From the NCBI GenBank assembly GCA_015056245.1, contig SVGQ01000019.1, forward strand, positions 1 through 35,373: 35,373 bases of DNA. Reading direction: 5' to 3'. Positions 1-8,196 of this stretch are shown one piece after another (position 1 is the stretch's first letter; each line of letters starts with the position of its first letter). The translations under genes and the position numbers were made by a program. Under the pieces are notes generated by a model that ran no database searches, was not told where the DNA came from, and saw nothing but the letters and a program-made list of their open reading frames with translations. Source of the stretch: Clostridiales bacterium (GTDB lineage: Bacteria > Bacillota > Clostridia > Christensenellales > Aristaeellaceae).

Positions 1-797
1 AAACCCAGGATGAACCAGGGGAAGATCTTCTTGATGGAGAACTCAGCTTTAAGCGCACTGCCGTCCTGCTGGAGAGCCATGGCTTCCTTACGCTTCAGGT
101 TCAGATGAACAAGGGCGAACACTATCACCGTGGGGATGATCGCCAGTGTGCGGGTCAGCTTGACCATGGTAGCGAAATCGCCCGCCGCTTCGGAGAAGGC
201 ATAACCGGTAGCCACCACGGAGGAAGTATCGTTCACCGCCGTGCCTGCCCAGATGCCGAAGGCCTGATCCGTCATACCCAGTGCCCGGCCCATGATGGGA
301 AACAGCACGATCATCGCCATGTCAAATAGGAAGGTGGCGGACATGGCGTAGGCAACGTCGTTGTCGTCCGCGTCGATAGTGGGGGCGATAGCGGCAATGG
401 CAGAGCCACCGCAGATGCCTGTACCAGCGGAAATCAAATTGGACAGCTTCCAGTTCAGTCCCAGCGCCTTGCCGATGAAGTACCCTCCCCCAAAGCAGGT
501 CAGCAGGGTGAAGACCATTACCGTCAGGGACATCTGGCCTACGTGCAAGATGGTGGTGATGTTCAGCGACAGCCCCAGCAGGATAATGGCGAATTTCAAT
601 ATCTTCTTGGAGGTGAACTTCAGCCCTGTGGCGAACACATCCGTCTTGCGAACGAACTGGTTAAGAAACATGCCAATGAACATGGCAATTACCGCAGAGC
701 CAATCAGGTGGATGGGCAACAGGCTCTCAAGCCAGCAAGCCAGCAGCGCGACGATGACCGGCAAAACAATCCCGGGTAGCAGCTTTATGATCTTCAT
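1..797 (-). CDS. YeiH/UPF0324 family putative sulfate exporter (partial)
   Basis: The minus-strand frame is open from an ATG at 797 to the window edge, giving 265 codons; the C-terminus lies outside. A good Shine-Dalgarno (AAGGAGAT) sits 6-9 bases before the ATG and decides the start. The protein is a polytopic membrane protein with alternating hydrophobic helices. It carries the glycine-rich GTGICGGSAIAAIAP stretch and the later WAGTAVNDTSSVVA stretch, both typical of the YeiH/UPF0324 family. Family members are predicted anion (sulfate or sulfonate) exporters of the inner membrane; transport has rarely been shown directly, so the substrate is inferred. It is divergent from a LysR-type regulator, the same arrangement as yeiE-yeiH in enterobacteria. 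The visible part shows no frameshift. Plus-strand open frames inside 105-819 are shadows of this gene. Confidence 0.88.
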   Translation of the reverse strand, partial: MKIIKLLPGIVLPVIVALLACWLESLLPIHLIGSAVIAMFIGMFLNQFVRKTDVFATGLKFTSKKILKFAIILLGLSLNITTILHVGQMSLTVMVFTLLTCFGGGYFIGKALGLNWKLSNLISAGTGICGGSAIAAIAPTIDADDNDVAYAMSATFLFDMAMIVLFPIMGRALGMTDQAFGIWAGTAVNDTSSVVATGYAFSEAAGDFATMVKLTRTLAIIPTVIVFALVHLNLKRKEAMALQQDGSALKAEFSIKKIFPWFILG

Positions 798-846
798 GGT
801 GAATCTCCTTTTCGCTTGATAACAGGCTTGATTATATTACATCCGT

Positions 847-867
847 ATGATAAAATGAAATTATCAT
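847..867. promoter_or_regulatory. LysR-type operator dyad between transporter and regulator
   Basis: ATGATAA (847-853) and TTATCAT (861-867) form a perfect 7-bp inverted repeat with a 7-base spacer. The dyad contains a T-N11-A pair (T851, A863), the core of LysR-type binding sites. It sits in the AT-rich gap between the two divergent starts at 797 and 908, about 40 bases before the regulator's ATG, as expected for autoregulation and control of the transporter. No clear -35/-10 pair could be fixed on either strand. Confidence 0.6.
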
Positions 868-907
868 TTATTATTGCTTGTTAATTTCAAATTATGGGCG
901 GTGCGTT

Positions 908-1762
908 ATGCTTGATTACCGAACGGAAACCTTTCTGACCCTGTACGAAGAAATGAACTACCGTCGCACTGCCGAGCGTCTGCAGATGACTCAGCCCGGC
1001 GTGACGCAGCACATCCACTATCTAGAGAATTATTACGGCGTAAAGCTCTTTGTTTATGATGGGCATCGATTGCTTAGAACTCCTGAAGCGGAGCAACTGA
1101 AACGACATATCGACAGCACACGAGCAGCAGAGTATGACCTTCGTACCGGATTTGTGCAGACCGATATGCTGCATCTGAGGGTGGGAGCTACCAAGACCAT
1201 AGGGGAATATGTTCTCGTGCCAACGGTACGCCAATTCCTTAAAAAAGAAAATCACCAGATTGATTTGCTGGTCGACAATACCGAAACACTGCTTGCGATG
1301 CTCGAACGAGGAGAATTGGACTTTGCAATCATTGAAGGCGTGTTCGATAAAGAAAAGTATCCGCACCGCCTCTATAAAAAAGAGAGCTTTTTAGGGATAT
1401 GCAGCCGCTGGCACTCTTTTGCAGGCAGAACCGTATCACTTGAAGAAGTTCTTCAGGAAAGCTTGCTTGTGCGTGAGAAAGGTTCCGGAACACGCATGCT
1501 TCTGGAACAAGCTGTGGCCGCAAGAGGTTATTCACTGGACAGCTTCAGCCGGTATTCGTCTATCAGTAATTTTTCTATTATTTGCGACTTGGTTGCAATG
1601 GATCATTTGATTACTTTCGCGTATGAACCAATCAGCCACTGTCGAAATGACCTGGCAACATTTAGGGTGGAGGACATGGAAATCACTGGTGAATTCAATT
1701 TTGTGTATATTAACCGTTCGGTTGCAGAACCCAAAGCCGATCTATTTCTTGTAAACTGCTAA
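908..1762 (+). CDS. LysR-family transcriptional regulator
   Basis: The product has 284 residues. An N-terminal winged helix-turn-helix (about residues 1-60, with AERLQMTQPGVTQHIHYLE as recognition region) is followed by a periplasmic-binding-protein-like effector domain, the normal LysR layout and length. The frame is also open from a TTG at 878, but the ATG at 908 gives the canonical LysR N-terminus (LDYRTETFLTLYEEMN) and clears the operator dyad at 847-867; the ribosome binding site is weak (GGGCGG). It probably controls the divergent YeiH-like transporter, an inference from position and from the yeiE-yeiH parallel. The effector is unknown. Codon use is more AT-rich than in the operon downstream. 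A terminator follows at 1803. Confidence 0.9.
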   Translation: MLDYRTETFLTLYEEMNYRRTAERLQMTQPGVTQHIHYLENYYGVKLFVYDGHRLLRTPEAEQLKRHIDSTRAAEYDLRTGFVQTDMLHLRVGATKTIGEYVLVPTVRQFLKKENHQIDLLVDNTETLLAMLERGELDFAIIEGVFDKEKYPHRLYKKESFLGICSRWHSFAGRTVSLEEVLQESLLVREKGSGTRMLLEQAVAARGYSLDSFSRYSSISNFSIICDLVAMDHLITFAYEPISHCRNDLATFRVEDMEITGEFNFVYINRSVAEPKADLFLVNC

Positions 1763-1802
1763 AGCTATGATTTGTCAGATAGTTTCTAATAGAAAAACGA
1801 AA

Positions 1803-1833
1803 GCTCGGTGTTGCACCCACCGAGCCTTGTTTT
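1803..1833. terminator. Rho-independent terminator after the LysR gene
   Basis: GCTCGGTG (1803-1810) pairs perfectly with CACCGAGC (1818-1825) around a 7-base loop and is followed by CTTGTTTT. An A-rich stretch before the stem (GAAAAACGAAA) could let it act weakly on the other strand as well. It separates the LysR gene from the yicC operon. The rest of 1763-1985 holds short TGCACCCA repeats and the yicC promoter. Confidence 0.8.
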
Positions 1834-1928
1834 GCACCCAGCCATAATCATTTGCATCCAAATGCACCCATTGCAAAACGATAGCCGCAAATTGTATCAG
1901 TTTTTTTGATTCCTGCAAGGTTCGCATC

Positions 1929-1957
1929 TTGTTTTCACTCCATAACGATGCTATAAT
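1929..1957 (+). promoter_or_regulatory. Sigma-A-type promoter of the yicC-coaBC operon
   Basis: A -35 box TTGTTT (1929-1934) and a perfect -10 box TATAAT (1952-1957) are separated by 17 bases, with an extended -10 TG at 1949-1950. The transcript would start near 1964, about 20 bases before the yicC ATG and just upstream of its strong AAGGAGGG ribosome binding site. Confidence 0.8.
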
Positions 1958-1985
1958 AAAGGTTACACCGAAAGGAGGGAAGGCC

Positions 1986-2861
1986 ATGCAGAGCATGACC
2001 GGCTACGGACGGGGACGCGCCTGTCAGGATGGGCGGGAAATGGTGATTGAGCTTAAGTCCGTCAATCACCGCTATCTTGATCTTTCGTTCCGTTTGCCCA
2101 AGAATCTCGGTTTTGTGGAAGACACGCTCCGCACCGCCCTGCAAAAGTCTCAGGTCAACCGGGGCCATGTGGATGTATTCGTAACCTACACCAATACCCG
2201 TGAGGACGCCCGTACCCTGGAAGTGGATGAAGCGCTGCTGGGCAGCTTCCGGCAGGCGGTACAAAAGGCCGGCGGACTCCTTTCCATCTTCCGGGATGCC
2301 ACCGTTGGCGAAGCCCTTTCCCTCAGCGGCGCACTGAGTGTTTCTCAGGCAGATGAGGATGCCGAAGCTGTGAAAGCGCTGGCAGCGGATGCAGTTGCGC
2401 AGGCCATTGCCGCTCTTGTGGATATGCGCACGCTGGAAGGTGACAATCTGCGGGCTGATCTGCGCAGCCACCTCAGTGTTGTTGCGCAACTGCGGGAACA
2501 GATTGCCCAGCGCGCACCTACTGTGCCGCAGGAATACCGCAAGCGGCTGGAAACCCGCCTGAAGGAATGGCAGGTGGATGGTGTGGAACCTCAGCGTATC
2601 GCGCAGGAGGTAGCCATCATGGCAGACCGCTGCGCCATTGATGAGGAAATCAGCCGTCTGGGCAGCCATATCGCTCAGTTTGAAGAGATCCTCGCCAGCG
2701 AGAGTCAACCCGGCAAAAAGCTGGACTTCCTTCTTCAGGAAATGAACCGTGAGGTGAACACCATCGGTTCCAAAGCATCGGACGCACAGATCGCCAAAGC
2801 GGTGGTGGATGCAAAGTGCACGCTGGAAAAATTGCGCGAACAGGTGCAGAACGTGGCTTGA
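1986..2861 (+). CDS. yicC: YicC/YloC family endoribonuclease
   Basis: The product has 291 residues, the usual family length, beginning with the hallmark MQSMTGYGRG. The ATG at 1986 is chosen because it starts this motif and follows AAGGAGGG; the frame is open further upstream but overlaps the promoter. The N-terminal YicC domain includes the conserved ELKSVNHRYLDLSFRLP. The C-terminal DUF1732 domain contains the conserved EEISRLGSHIAQFE and the end motif GKKLDFLLQEMNREVNTIGSKA. Enterobacterial YicC is a metal-dependent endoribonuclease that affects small-RNA turnover and stationary-phase survival; this role is carried over by homology. First gene of a conserved Firmicute operon with remA, gmk, rpoZ and coaBC. 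Confidence 0.95.
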   Translation: MQSMTGYGRGRACQDGREMVIELKSVNHRYLDLSFRLPKNLGFVEDTLRTALQKSQVNRGHVDVFVTYTNTREDARTLEVDEALLGSFRQAVQKAGGLLSIFRDATVGEALSLSGALSVSQADEDAEAVKALAADAVAQAIAALVDMRTLEGDNLRADLRSHLSVVAQLREQIAQRAPTVPQEYRKRLETRLKEWQVDGVEPQRIAQEVAIMADRCAIDEEISRLGSHIAQFEEILASESQPGKKLDFLLQEMNREVNTIGSKASDAQIAKAVVDAKCTLEKLREQVQNVA

Positions 2862-2879
2862 CGCAGGAAGGGTAACCGC

Positions 2880-3152
2880 ATGTTGAAACTGATCAATATC
2901 GGGTTTGGCAACATGATCGCGGCAGACCGTATCGTCGCCATCGTCAGCCCGGACAGCGCACCTGTGAAACGGATGATTCAGGAAGGCCGGGAACGCCACT
3001 GCATCATCGATGCAACGCAGGGACGGCGCACACGCGCAGTCATCCAGACGGACAGCGATCATATCGTGCTCTCCGCCATTCAGCCGGAAACCATTGCCGG
3101 GCGTGTGGCAGGTAAGGAACCCATCACCAAAGATGACGAAAGAGAGGCATAG
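2880..3152 (+). CDS. remA: RemA/DUF370 family DNA-binding regulator
   Basis: The 90-residue protein opens with [30 protein letters not shown], which matches the RemA family almost throughout. The following [20 protein letters not shown] and [14 protein letters not shown] are also conserved. In Bacillus subtilis RemA is an oligomeric DNA-binding activator of biofilm matrix and osmoprotection genes. In other Firmicutes the target genes are mostly unknown, so the regulon here is unstated. The start at 2880 has AGGAAGG in front. It lies 18 bases after yicC and 7 bases before gmk, the conserved order. Confidence 0.93.
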   Translation: MLKLINIGFGNMIAADRIVAIVSPDSAPVKRMIQEGRERHCIIDATQGRRTRAVIQTDSDHIVLSAIQPETIAGRVAGKEPITKDDEREA

Positions 3153-3159
3153 GCAACCC

Positions 3160-3771
3160 ATGAAGATCGATAAAAAAGGAATGTTGCTTATCGTATCAGG
3201 CCCTTCTGGAGTAGGCAAGGGAACGCTTGTGGAGATCCTTCGGAAGTATGATCCCAACTTCAAGCTTTCCTGCAGCGTCACCACCCGCGATCCCCGCCCC
3301 GGCGAGATTGAAGGCGTGCATTATCATTTCATCACCGATGAAACCTATGATCAGATGCTGGCTGATAATGCTTTCCTTGAGCATGCTTTGGTGCATGGCA
3401 ACCGCTACGGAACCCCCCGTAAACCGGTGAATGAAATGCTTGCTCGGGGTCTGGATGTGATTTTGGAGATCGACCCGCAGGGCGCGATCTCGGTGATGGA
3501 AAACCTTCGTCCCGACGAGTATGTCAGCGTGTTCATCCTGCCGCCCAGCTACAAGGTACTCCGTGAACGCCTGACGGCCCGCAACACCGAAGAACCGGAT
3601 GTGATCGAGCGCCGCATGAACAATGCCCGCGCAGAAATTGCTAAGCTGGACCGTTATCAGTACGCCATCATCAACGACAAAATCTGCACTGCGTTTGATG
3701 AACTGCTGCACATCGTCAAAGCAGAAAAACGGCGCACCATCCGCTATATGCCCGAAATTCCCGAGGAATGA
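3160..3771 (+). CDS. gmk: Guanylate kinase
   Basis: The 203-residue enzyme phosphorylates GMP to GDP with ATP in the cytoplasm. The P-loop GPSGVGKGT is at residues 14-22. It is followed by the GMP-binding segment SVTTRDPRPGEIEGVHYHF, by HGNRYGTP, by the DVILEIDPQGA strand and by the lid region RLTARNTEEPDVIERR. All are typical. The ATG at 3160 follows a weak purine-rich site (AGAGAGG). A second in-frame ATG at 3181 would remove the first seven residues and has poorer spacing. The frame is open upstream through remA in another phase, which is not used. The operon context (remA-gmk-rpoZ) is standard for Firmicutes. Confidence 0.96.
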   Translation: MKIDKKGMLLIVSGPSGVGKGTLVEILRKYDPNFKLSCSVTTRDPRPGEIEGVHYHFITDETYDQMLADNAFLEHALVHGNRYGTPRKPVNEMLARGLDVILEIDPQGAISVMENLRPDEYVSVFILPPSYKVLRERLTARNTEEPDVIERRMNNARAEIAKLDRYQYAIINDKICTAFDELLHIVKAEKRRTIRYMPEIPEE

Positions 3772-3791
3772 AAATAGAGGAGGAAACAAGA

Positions 3792-4007
3792 ATGTCTATT
3801 GTCGAGCCCAACATCGTTGAACTGTCCGAGAAGGTTGATTGCCGTTACACGCTGGTGGTGGAAGCCAGCAAGCGCGCCCGCCAGCTGGTGGATGAGAAGG
3901 AACCCCTCATCGATGCCAAGGATATGAAGCCCCTGAAGATCGCCGTGGAAGAGATCAATCGCGGCCTGCTCACCTATGAGCGGGATGCCGACATCACGGA
4001 GGACTGA
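3792..4007 (+). CDS. rpoZ: DNA-directed RNA polymerase omega subunit
   Basis: The small 71-residue protein contains the omega core CRYTLVVEASKRARQLV and later PLKIAVEEINRGLL. Omega helps fold and assemble the beta' subunit. The ATG at 3792 is preceded by AGGAGGAAACAAG with ideal spacing. An in-frame ATG at 3768 overlaps the gmk stop and lacks a site, so it is rejected. The gene ends one base before the coaBC start, so translation is probably coupled. Confidence 0.93.
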   Translation: MSIVEPNIVELSEKVDCRYTLVVEASKRARQLVDEKEPLIDAKDMKPLKIAVEEINRGLLTYERDADITED

Positions 4008-4008
4008 T

Positions 4009-5229
4009 ATGCTCACCGGCAAACATGTGGTGCTGGGGGTTACGGGAGGCATTGCGGCCTATAAGGCCTGCGAGGTGGTTTCCCGCCTGCGCAAGCTCCA
4101 TGCGGAAGTGGATGTGATCATGACCGAGAATGCCACCAAGCTGGTTGCGCCGCTTACCTTTGAAACCCTGAGCAACCGACCTGTCTGCGTGGATACCTTC
4201 ACCCGGGTGGAAAGCTGGGATGTGAAGCATATTTCGCTGGCACAAAAGGCGGATGTGTTTCTGGTTGCTCCTGCCACCGCCAACCTGATGGCCAAACTGG
4301 CCCATGGCATTGCGGATGACATGCTCTCCACCACCTTGCTGGCTACCAAAGCGCCCATTTTGCTGGCGCCCGCCATGAATACCGGCATGTGGACAGCGCA
4401 GGCCACGCAAGAAAACCTGCAAACCCTGCTGGCACGCGGTGTGAAAACTGTTGGCCCCGCCAGCGGCGTGCTGGCCTGCGGCGATACTGGTGCAGGACGC
4501 ATGAGCGAACCCGTGGAGATCGTGGAGGCAGTTTGCCAGCTGCTGACTGCCAAGCAGGATTTGCAAGGGCTGAAGGTGCTGGTCACAGCAGGCCCCACCG
4601 TGGAGCGCATCGACCCGGTGCGCTACCTGACCAACGATTCCTCCGGCAAGATGGGCTATGCCATCGCACAGGCTGCGGCAGAGCGCGGCGCGCAGGTGAC
4701 TATCGTATCCGGCCCGGTGCATATCGCCGCCCCTCAGGGTGTAACGGTGCTGCCGGTGCAGTCCACTATGGATCTGTATCACACCATGCTGGAAAACGCC
4801 CCCGCGCAGGATATCGTCATTCAGGCAGCCGCTCCTGCGGACTACCGGGTGGAGAATCCCGCCGATCAGAAGATCAAGAAACAGGATGGCGAAAACCTGA
4901 CCCTTACCTTGGTGGAAAACCCCGATGTGGCAAAGGCTGTGGGCCAGCAGAAAAAGCCCGGCCAGGTGTTGGTAGGCTTTGCCGCCGAAACCCAGCAGGT
5001 GACGGAAAACGCCATCAAGAAGCTGCACAAGAAGAATCTGGACATGATCGTTGCCAATGATGTAACCGCGGAAGGCGCAGGCTTTGGCGTGGATACCAAC
5101 ATCGTTACCCTGATCACCGAGGCCGGTCTGAATCCTCAGCCCAAGATGACCAAGCGTCAGGTGGGGGATAAGATTCTCGATGAAGCGCTGCGGATCTATC
5201 AGGAAAAGCATGCGGCTAAGCAAGGCTGA
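4009..5229 (+). CDS. coaBC: Bifunctional phosphopantothenoylcysteine decarboxylase / phosphopantothenate-cysteine ligase
   Basis: The 406-residue enzyme performs two successive steps of coenzyme A synthesis. The N-terminal CoaC half is an HFCD flavoprotein: the TGGIAAYK FMN-binding start, catalytic His74 (HISLAQKAD), the PAMN motif at residues 121-124, and Cys157 in ACGDTGAGRM. The C-terminal CoaB half begins near residue 190 with VLVTAGPTVERIDPVRYLTN and includes the KKLHKKNLDMIVAND ligase motif. The ATG at 4009 has GGAGG inside the end of rpoZ. priA, which follows coaBC in Bacillus subtilis, is absent; a terminator comes instead at 5266. Confidence 0.96.
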   Translation: MLTGKHVVLGVTGGIAAYKACEVVSRLRKLHAEVDVIMTENATKLVAPLTFETLSNRPVCVDTFTRVESWDVKHISLAQKADVFLVAPATANLMAKLAHGIADDMLSTTLLATKAPILLAPAMNTGMWTAQATQENLQTLLARGVKTVGPASGVLACGDTGAGRMSEPVEIVEAVCQLLTAKQDLQGLKVLVTAGPTVERIDPVRYLTNDSSGKMGYAIAQAAAERGAQVTIVSGPVHIAAPQGVTVLPVQSTMDLYHTMLENAPAQDIVIQAAAPADYRVENPADQKIKKQDGENLTLTLVENPDVAKAVGQQKKPGQVLVGFAAETQQVTENAIKKLHKKNLDMIVANDVTAEGAGFGVDTNIVTLITEAGLNPQPKMTKRQVGDKILDEALRIYQEKHAAKQG

Positions 5230-5265
5230 GGCAGCGTTGCAAACACAAAAGAATCAGTGTATATC

Positions 5266-5304
5266 AAAGATTTCAGGAGGACGCTTCTCTTGAAATCTTT
5301 TTTT
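5266..5304 (+). terminator. Rho-independent terminator of the yicC-coaBC operon
   Basis: AAAGATTTCA (5266-5275) pairs perfectly with TGAAATCTTT (5291-5300) and runs directly into a T-tract to 5304. The 15-base loop can fold further (AGGAG with CTTCT). It lies 36 bases after the coaBC stop and just before the padR promoter. Confidence 0.85.
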
Positions 5305-5315
5305 GTAAAATGTAC

Positions 5316-5387
5316 TTGACATTTATATCGTCATCCGATATACTATAGTCACGATATATCGAATGACGATATATTGACAAACAATAT
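5316..5387 (+). promoter_or_regulatory. Consensus padR promoter overlapped by repeated dyad operators
   Basis: A perfect -35 TTGACA (5316-5321) and -10 TATACT (5339-5344) are 17 bases apart. ATATCG-N5-CGATAT occurs at 5325-5341, between and across the -35/-10 spacer, and again at 5356-5372 around the expected start of transcription. A variant ATATTG-N5-CAATAT follows at 5371-5387. The first two units together form 19-bp inverted arms (5324-5342 and 5355-5373) with one mismatch. This is the expected design for tight autorepression by the PadR protein encoded next. Confidence 0.8.
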
Positions 5388-5398
5388 AGAGGTGCAAC

Positions 5399-5716
5399 AT
5401 GAACGAAACCTTGGTTTTGACTGAGTCCACCTACTACATCCTGCTGTCGCTGGTTACGCCTCAGCACGGATACGGCATCATGCAGCAAACGGAGCAGATG
5501 TCCGCAGGCAGGGTTCGTCTGGCAGCCGGAACCCTGTACGGCGCGCTGAACGCGCTGTGCGATAAAGGATGGATCATCCAACTGCCCATCGAAGACGGTA
5601 GCCGCAAGAAGCAATACAAACTCACCGATAAAGGCTTGCAGGTGCTCAATGGCGAACTGGATCGCCTGCGCCAGCTGGTAGCCAATGGAGAAGCTATTCT
5701 GAAGGAGGAAGTATAA
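5399..5716 (+). CDS. PadR-family transcriptional repressor
   Basis: The 105-residue protein is a short PadR type (subfamily with winged helix and one C-terminal helix). Visible motifs are LTESTYYILLSLVTPQHGYGIMQ, the recognition helix region RLAAGTLYGALNALCDKGWI, the wing DGSRKKQYKLTDKG and a C-terminal leucine-rich helix that would form the dimer. Binding of hydrophobic or drug-like ligands is common in the family, but the ligand here is unknown. Its own promoter carries repeated dyads, so autorepression is inferred. The stop codon TAA overlaps the ATG of the DUF2812 gene, so the two are translationally coupled. Confidence 0.93.
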   Translation: MNETLVLTESTYYILLSLVTPQHGYGIMQQTEQMSAGRVRLAAGTLYGALNALCDKGWIIQLPIEDGSRKKQYKLTDKGLQVLNGELDRLRQLVANGEAILKEEV

Positions 5717-6231
5717 TGGAACGCAAGACAATCCGCAAATGGTTCTGGGCATGGGATTTTGATAAGGAAGAAGAATGGCTGGAGAACATGGCCCGGAATG
5801 GTTGGGTGCTGGATGGCGTTGGCTTCTGCACCTATCATTTCATCAAGTCCGAACCGGGTGAATACAGCGTGCGCCTGCAATACCTGCCCATCGCGGAAGA
5901 AAACACCGATTATACCAATCTGCTGGAGGAAAGCGGCGCGGAGCGTGTAGGTCGTATGGTGCAGTGGGTCTACTACCGCAAAAAGACGGCTGATGGCCCC
6001 TTCCAGCTGTTTTCCGATCTGGATTCCCGCATCACTCATCTGGACAAGATCGCCAAGCTGATGCTGATCGTTGCGGGTGCGAATCTGCTGATCGGTGTCG
6101 TGAATTCTTATAATCCTTCGATAAGCCTCGGCTGGATCAATCTGCTTGTTGCCTCCTTGGTGACCTACGGCATTGGTCGTATTCACGGCAAGAAGGAAAC
6201 GCTGGAAAAGGAGCGGCTGTTCAGAGAGTAA
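5716..6231 (+). CDS. DUF2812 membrane protein, partner of PadR
   Basis: The 171-residue protein begins with a soluble DUF2812 domain (about residues 1-105), with WAWDFDKEEEWLENMARNGW and a tyrosine- and tryptophan-rich QWVYYRKK segment. Two predicted membrane helices follow, near residues 112-132 and 137-155, and then a short charged tail. PadR-DUF2812 pairs are frequent in Firmicutes, but the molecular function of DUF2812 is not established. A role in the envelope or in sensing what the repressor responds to is only inference. AAGGAGGAAG precedes the ATG, which overlaps the padR stop. Confidence 0.85.
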   Translation: MERKTIRKWFWAWDFDKEEEWLENMARNGWVLDGVGFCTYHFIKSEPGEYSVRLQYLPIAEENTDYTNLLEESGAERVGRMVQWVYYRKKTADGPFQLFSDLDSRITHLDKIAKLMLIVAGANLLIGVVNSYNPSISLGWINLLVASLVTYGIGRIHGKKETLEKERLFRE

Positions 6232-6313
6232 GCGTAGGAAATCTGTCATGAAACGAACTATGGCTGGAACACAGCGGTTTTCAACCTAAGACGCAGAAAA
6301 CCAAATAAGCAAG

Positions 6314-6348
6314 AAGCAGACCTTTCTATATGGAAGGGCTGCTTTTCC
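6314..6348 (+). terminator. Terminator of the padR-DUF2812 operon
   Basis: AAGCAGACCTTTC (6314-6326) pairs with GGAAGGGCTGCTT (6332-6344), with one internal mismatch, and the 3' arm ends in CTTTTCCTTT. It lies about 80 bases after the stop. The remaining 6349-6436 leads into lonB; I find no convincing promoter there. Confidence 0.7.
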
Positions 6349-6436
6349 TTTGGCTGTGCATCCAGCAAACCCCATACATGGAACCGGCAAAAAAGACACA
6401 AGATACCTCCAGTAAACCGTGAATGGGAGGTACAGG

Positions 6437-8179
6437 TTGTTGATCAGTGTGATCTTGTTCGGCATTCAGCTGTTGGTAACGATTGTTGTAGGCGTTTACT
6501 TCTATTCCCAGCTACGGGCGCAGCGAAAAAGCCAGCCCGCCCAGCGCAGGGACAGCGGACGCGAGTATGATAAATTGCAGAAATTGAGAGCTCTGCGGCT
6601 CAGTGAACCGCTGGCGGAGCGGGTGCGCCCCACCAAATTCAGCGATATCGTGGGGCAGGAGGATGGTATCAAATCTCTCAAGGCCATTCTGTGCGGAAAG
6701 AATCCGCAGCATGTGATCATCTATGGCCCTCCCGGTATCGGCAAAACCTGCGCCGCCCGTCTGGTGCTGGAAGCTGCCAAGAAAAGCCCCGGTACACCCT
6801 TTCTTTCGGATGCGCCCTTCATTGAGATGGATGCCACCTGTGTCCGTTTTGACGAGCGCGCTATCGCTGATCCGCTGATCGGCAGCGTTCACGACCCCAT
6901 TTATCAAGGGGCTGGTCCGCTGGGGGTACAGGGTATTCCACAGCCCAAGCCCGGCGCGGTAACCAAAGCCCATGGCGGCGTATTGTTTCTGGATGAGATC
7001 GGTGAACTGCACCCGGTTCAGATGAACAAATTGCTTAAAGTGCTTGAAGACCGCAAGGTCATGCTGGAATCTGCCTACTATAACGCGGATGATCACGCTG
7101 TACCCCGCTATATCCATGATATTTTCAAAAATGGTCTGCCGGCGGATTTTCGTCTGGTAGGGGCTACCACCCGCAGCCCCAGCGAGATTTCCCCTGCGCT
7201 TCGTTCCCGCTGCATGGAGATCTACTTCCGCGCACTGGAGCCGGAGGAAGTATCGGACATTGCTCTGCATTCAGCGGAGCGTGCCGGATATGTGATGACC
7301 AAAGAGGATGCCGAGATGGTGGGCCGCTTTGCTTCCTGCGGGCGCGATGCGGTGAATATTGTCCAGATGTGCGCAGGACTGGCCCAATTGGAGGAACGCA
7401 AGGAGATCCAGACCAAGGATGTGGAATGGGTGGTGTACTCCGGTCACTACGCCGCAAGGCCGGAACAACGGGCGGATACCACGAACCGTGTGGGCGTGGT
7501 GCATGGCCTTGCCATCGTTGGCAGTCATCAGGGAGCCACCATGGAAATCGAGGCTGTGGCCCAGAAGGGAAATGGCAGGCTGCATATTACCGGTATTGTA
7601 GAAGAAGAGGAAATGGGCAGCGACAGCCGCCGCATCCGTCGCAAATCCACCGCCAAGAGTTCACTGGAAAATGTGATGACGCTGCTCAGCAGCATGGGCT
7701 ATCCCACGGAGGACTACGATCTGCATATCAATTTCCCCGGTGGTACCCCTGTAGACGGTCCCTCAGCAGGGGTTGCCATGGCGGTGGTGGCAGCCAGCGC
7801 GCTGACGGGCCGTCCGGTGGATGGGCGCATTGCTGTCACGGGTGAGGTGTCTGTTTTGGGACTGGTCAAGCCGGTAGGCGGCGTGCCCGGCAAGGTGGAG
7901 GCCGCAGAGCGGGCAGGTCTGACAACGGTGCTGATCCCCGTGGATAATCAGCTGGAACGTTTTGAACATACCACCATCGAAGTAAAACCGATCCGTACTT
8001 TGAAGGAAGCCCTGGAGCGCATGCTGCTTCCGTCAGATGCGTTTGCACCTGAGGGTGGTCTTGAACTTCCGCATACTGGTGATGTGGTTGCGCAAACAGC
8101 CATGCCGGTGCTTATCGCGGGTGAAAAACTGGCTTCCGGTGAAAACGCTGCAAGTCTCCCTGATGCTGCCCATTTGTGA
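6437..8179 (+). CDS. lonB: ATP-dependent protease LonB
   Basis: The product has about 580 residues. An N-terminal membrane helix (about residues 1-22) precedes an AAA+ domain with Walker A GPPGIGKT at residues 97-104 and Walker B GGVLFLDEIGEL. The C-terminal Lon protease domain has catalytic Ser443 in DGPSAG and Lys486 in GKVEAAERAG, 43 residues later as in other Lon proteases. It lacks the large LonA N-domain, the mark of LonB. In Bacillus subtilis LonB is made in the forespore. The start is taken as TTG 6437, six bases after GGGAGG; GTG 6419 or TTG 6440 are alternatives. lonB-lonA-ysxC is the Bacillus order. Confidence 0.94.
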   Translation: MLISVILFGIQLLVTIVVGVYFYSQLRAQRKSQPAQRRDSGREYDKLQKLRALRLSEPLAERVRPTKFSDIVGQEDGIKSLKAILCGKNPQHVIIYGPPGIGKTCAARLVLEAAKKSPGTPFLSDAPFIEMDATCVRFDERAIADPLIGSVHDPIYQGAGPLGVQGIPQPKPGAVTKAHGGVLFLDEIGELHPVQMNKLLKVLEDRKVMLESAYYNADDHAVPRYIHDIFKNGLPADFRLVGATTRSPSEISPALRSRCMEIYFRALEPEEVSDIALHSAERAGYVMTKEDAEMVGRFASCGRDAVNIVQMCAGLAQLEERKEIQTKDVEWVVYSGHYAARPEQRADTTNRVGVVHGLAIVGSHQGATMEIEAVAQKGNGRLHITGIVEEEEMGSDSRRIRRKSTAKSSLENVMTLLSSMGYPTEDYDLHINFPGGTPVDGPSAGVAMAVVAASALTGRPVDGRIAVTGEVSVLGLVKPVGGVPGKVEAAERAGLTTVLIPVDNQLERFEHTTIEVKPIRTLKEALERMLLPSDAFAPEGGLELPHTGDVVAQTAMPVLIAGEKLASGENAASLPDAAHL

Positions 8180-8196
8180 CAATCTGTCCGTGTGGC

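Noticed and set aside
105..819. Plus-strand open frames in the first 800 bases
   Set aside because: They lie opposite the YeiH-like gene, whose minus-strand translation shows conserved family motifs.
6356..6387. Forespore (sigma-F or sigma-G) promoter before lonB
   Set aside because: GCATC and CATACAT are present, but spacing and the remaining consensus positions do not fit either factor.
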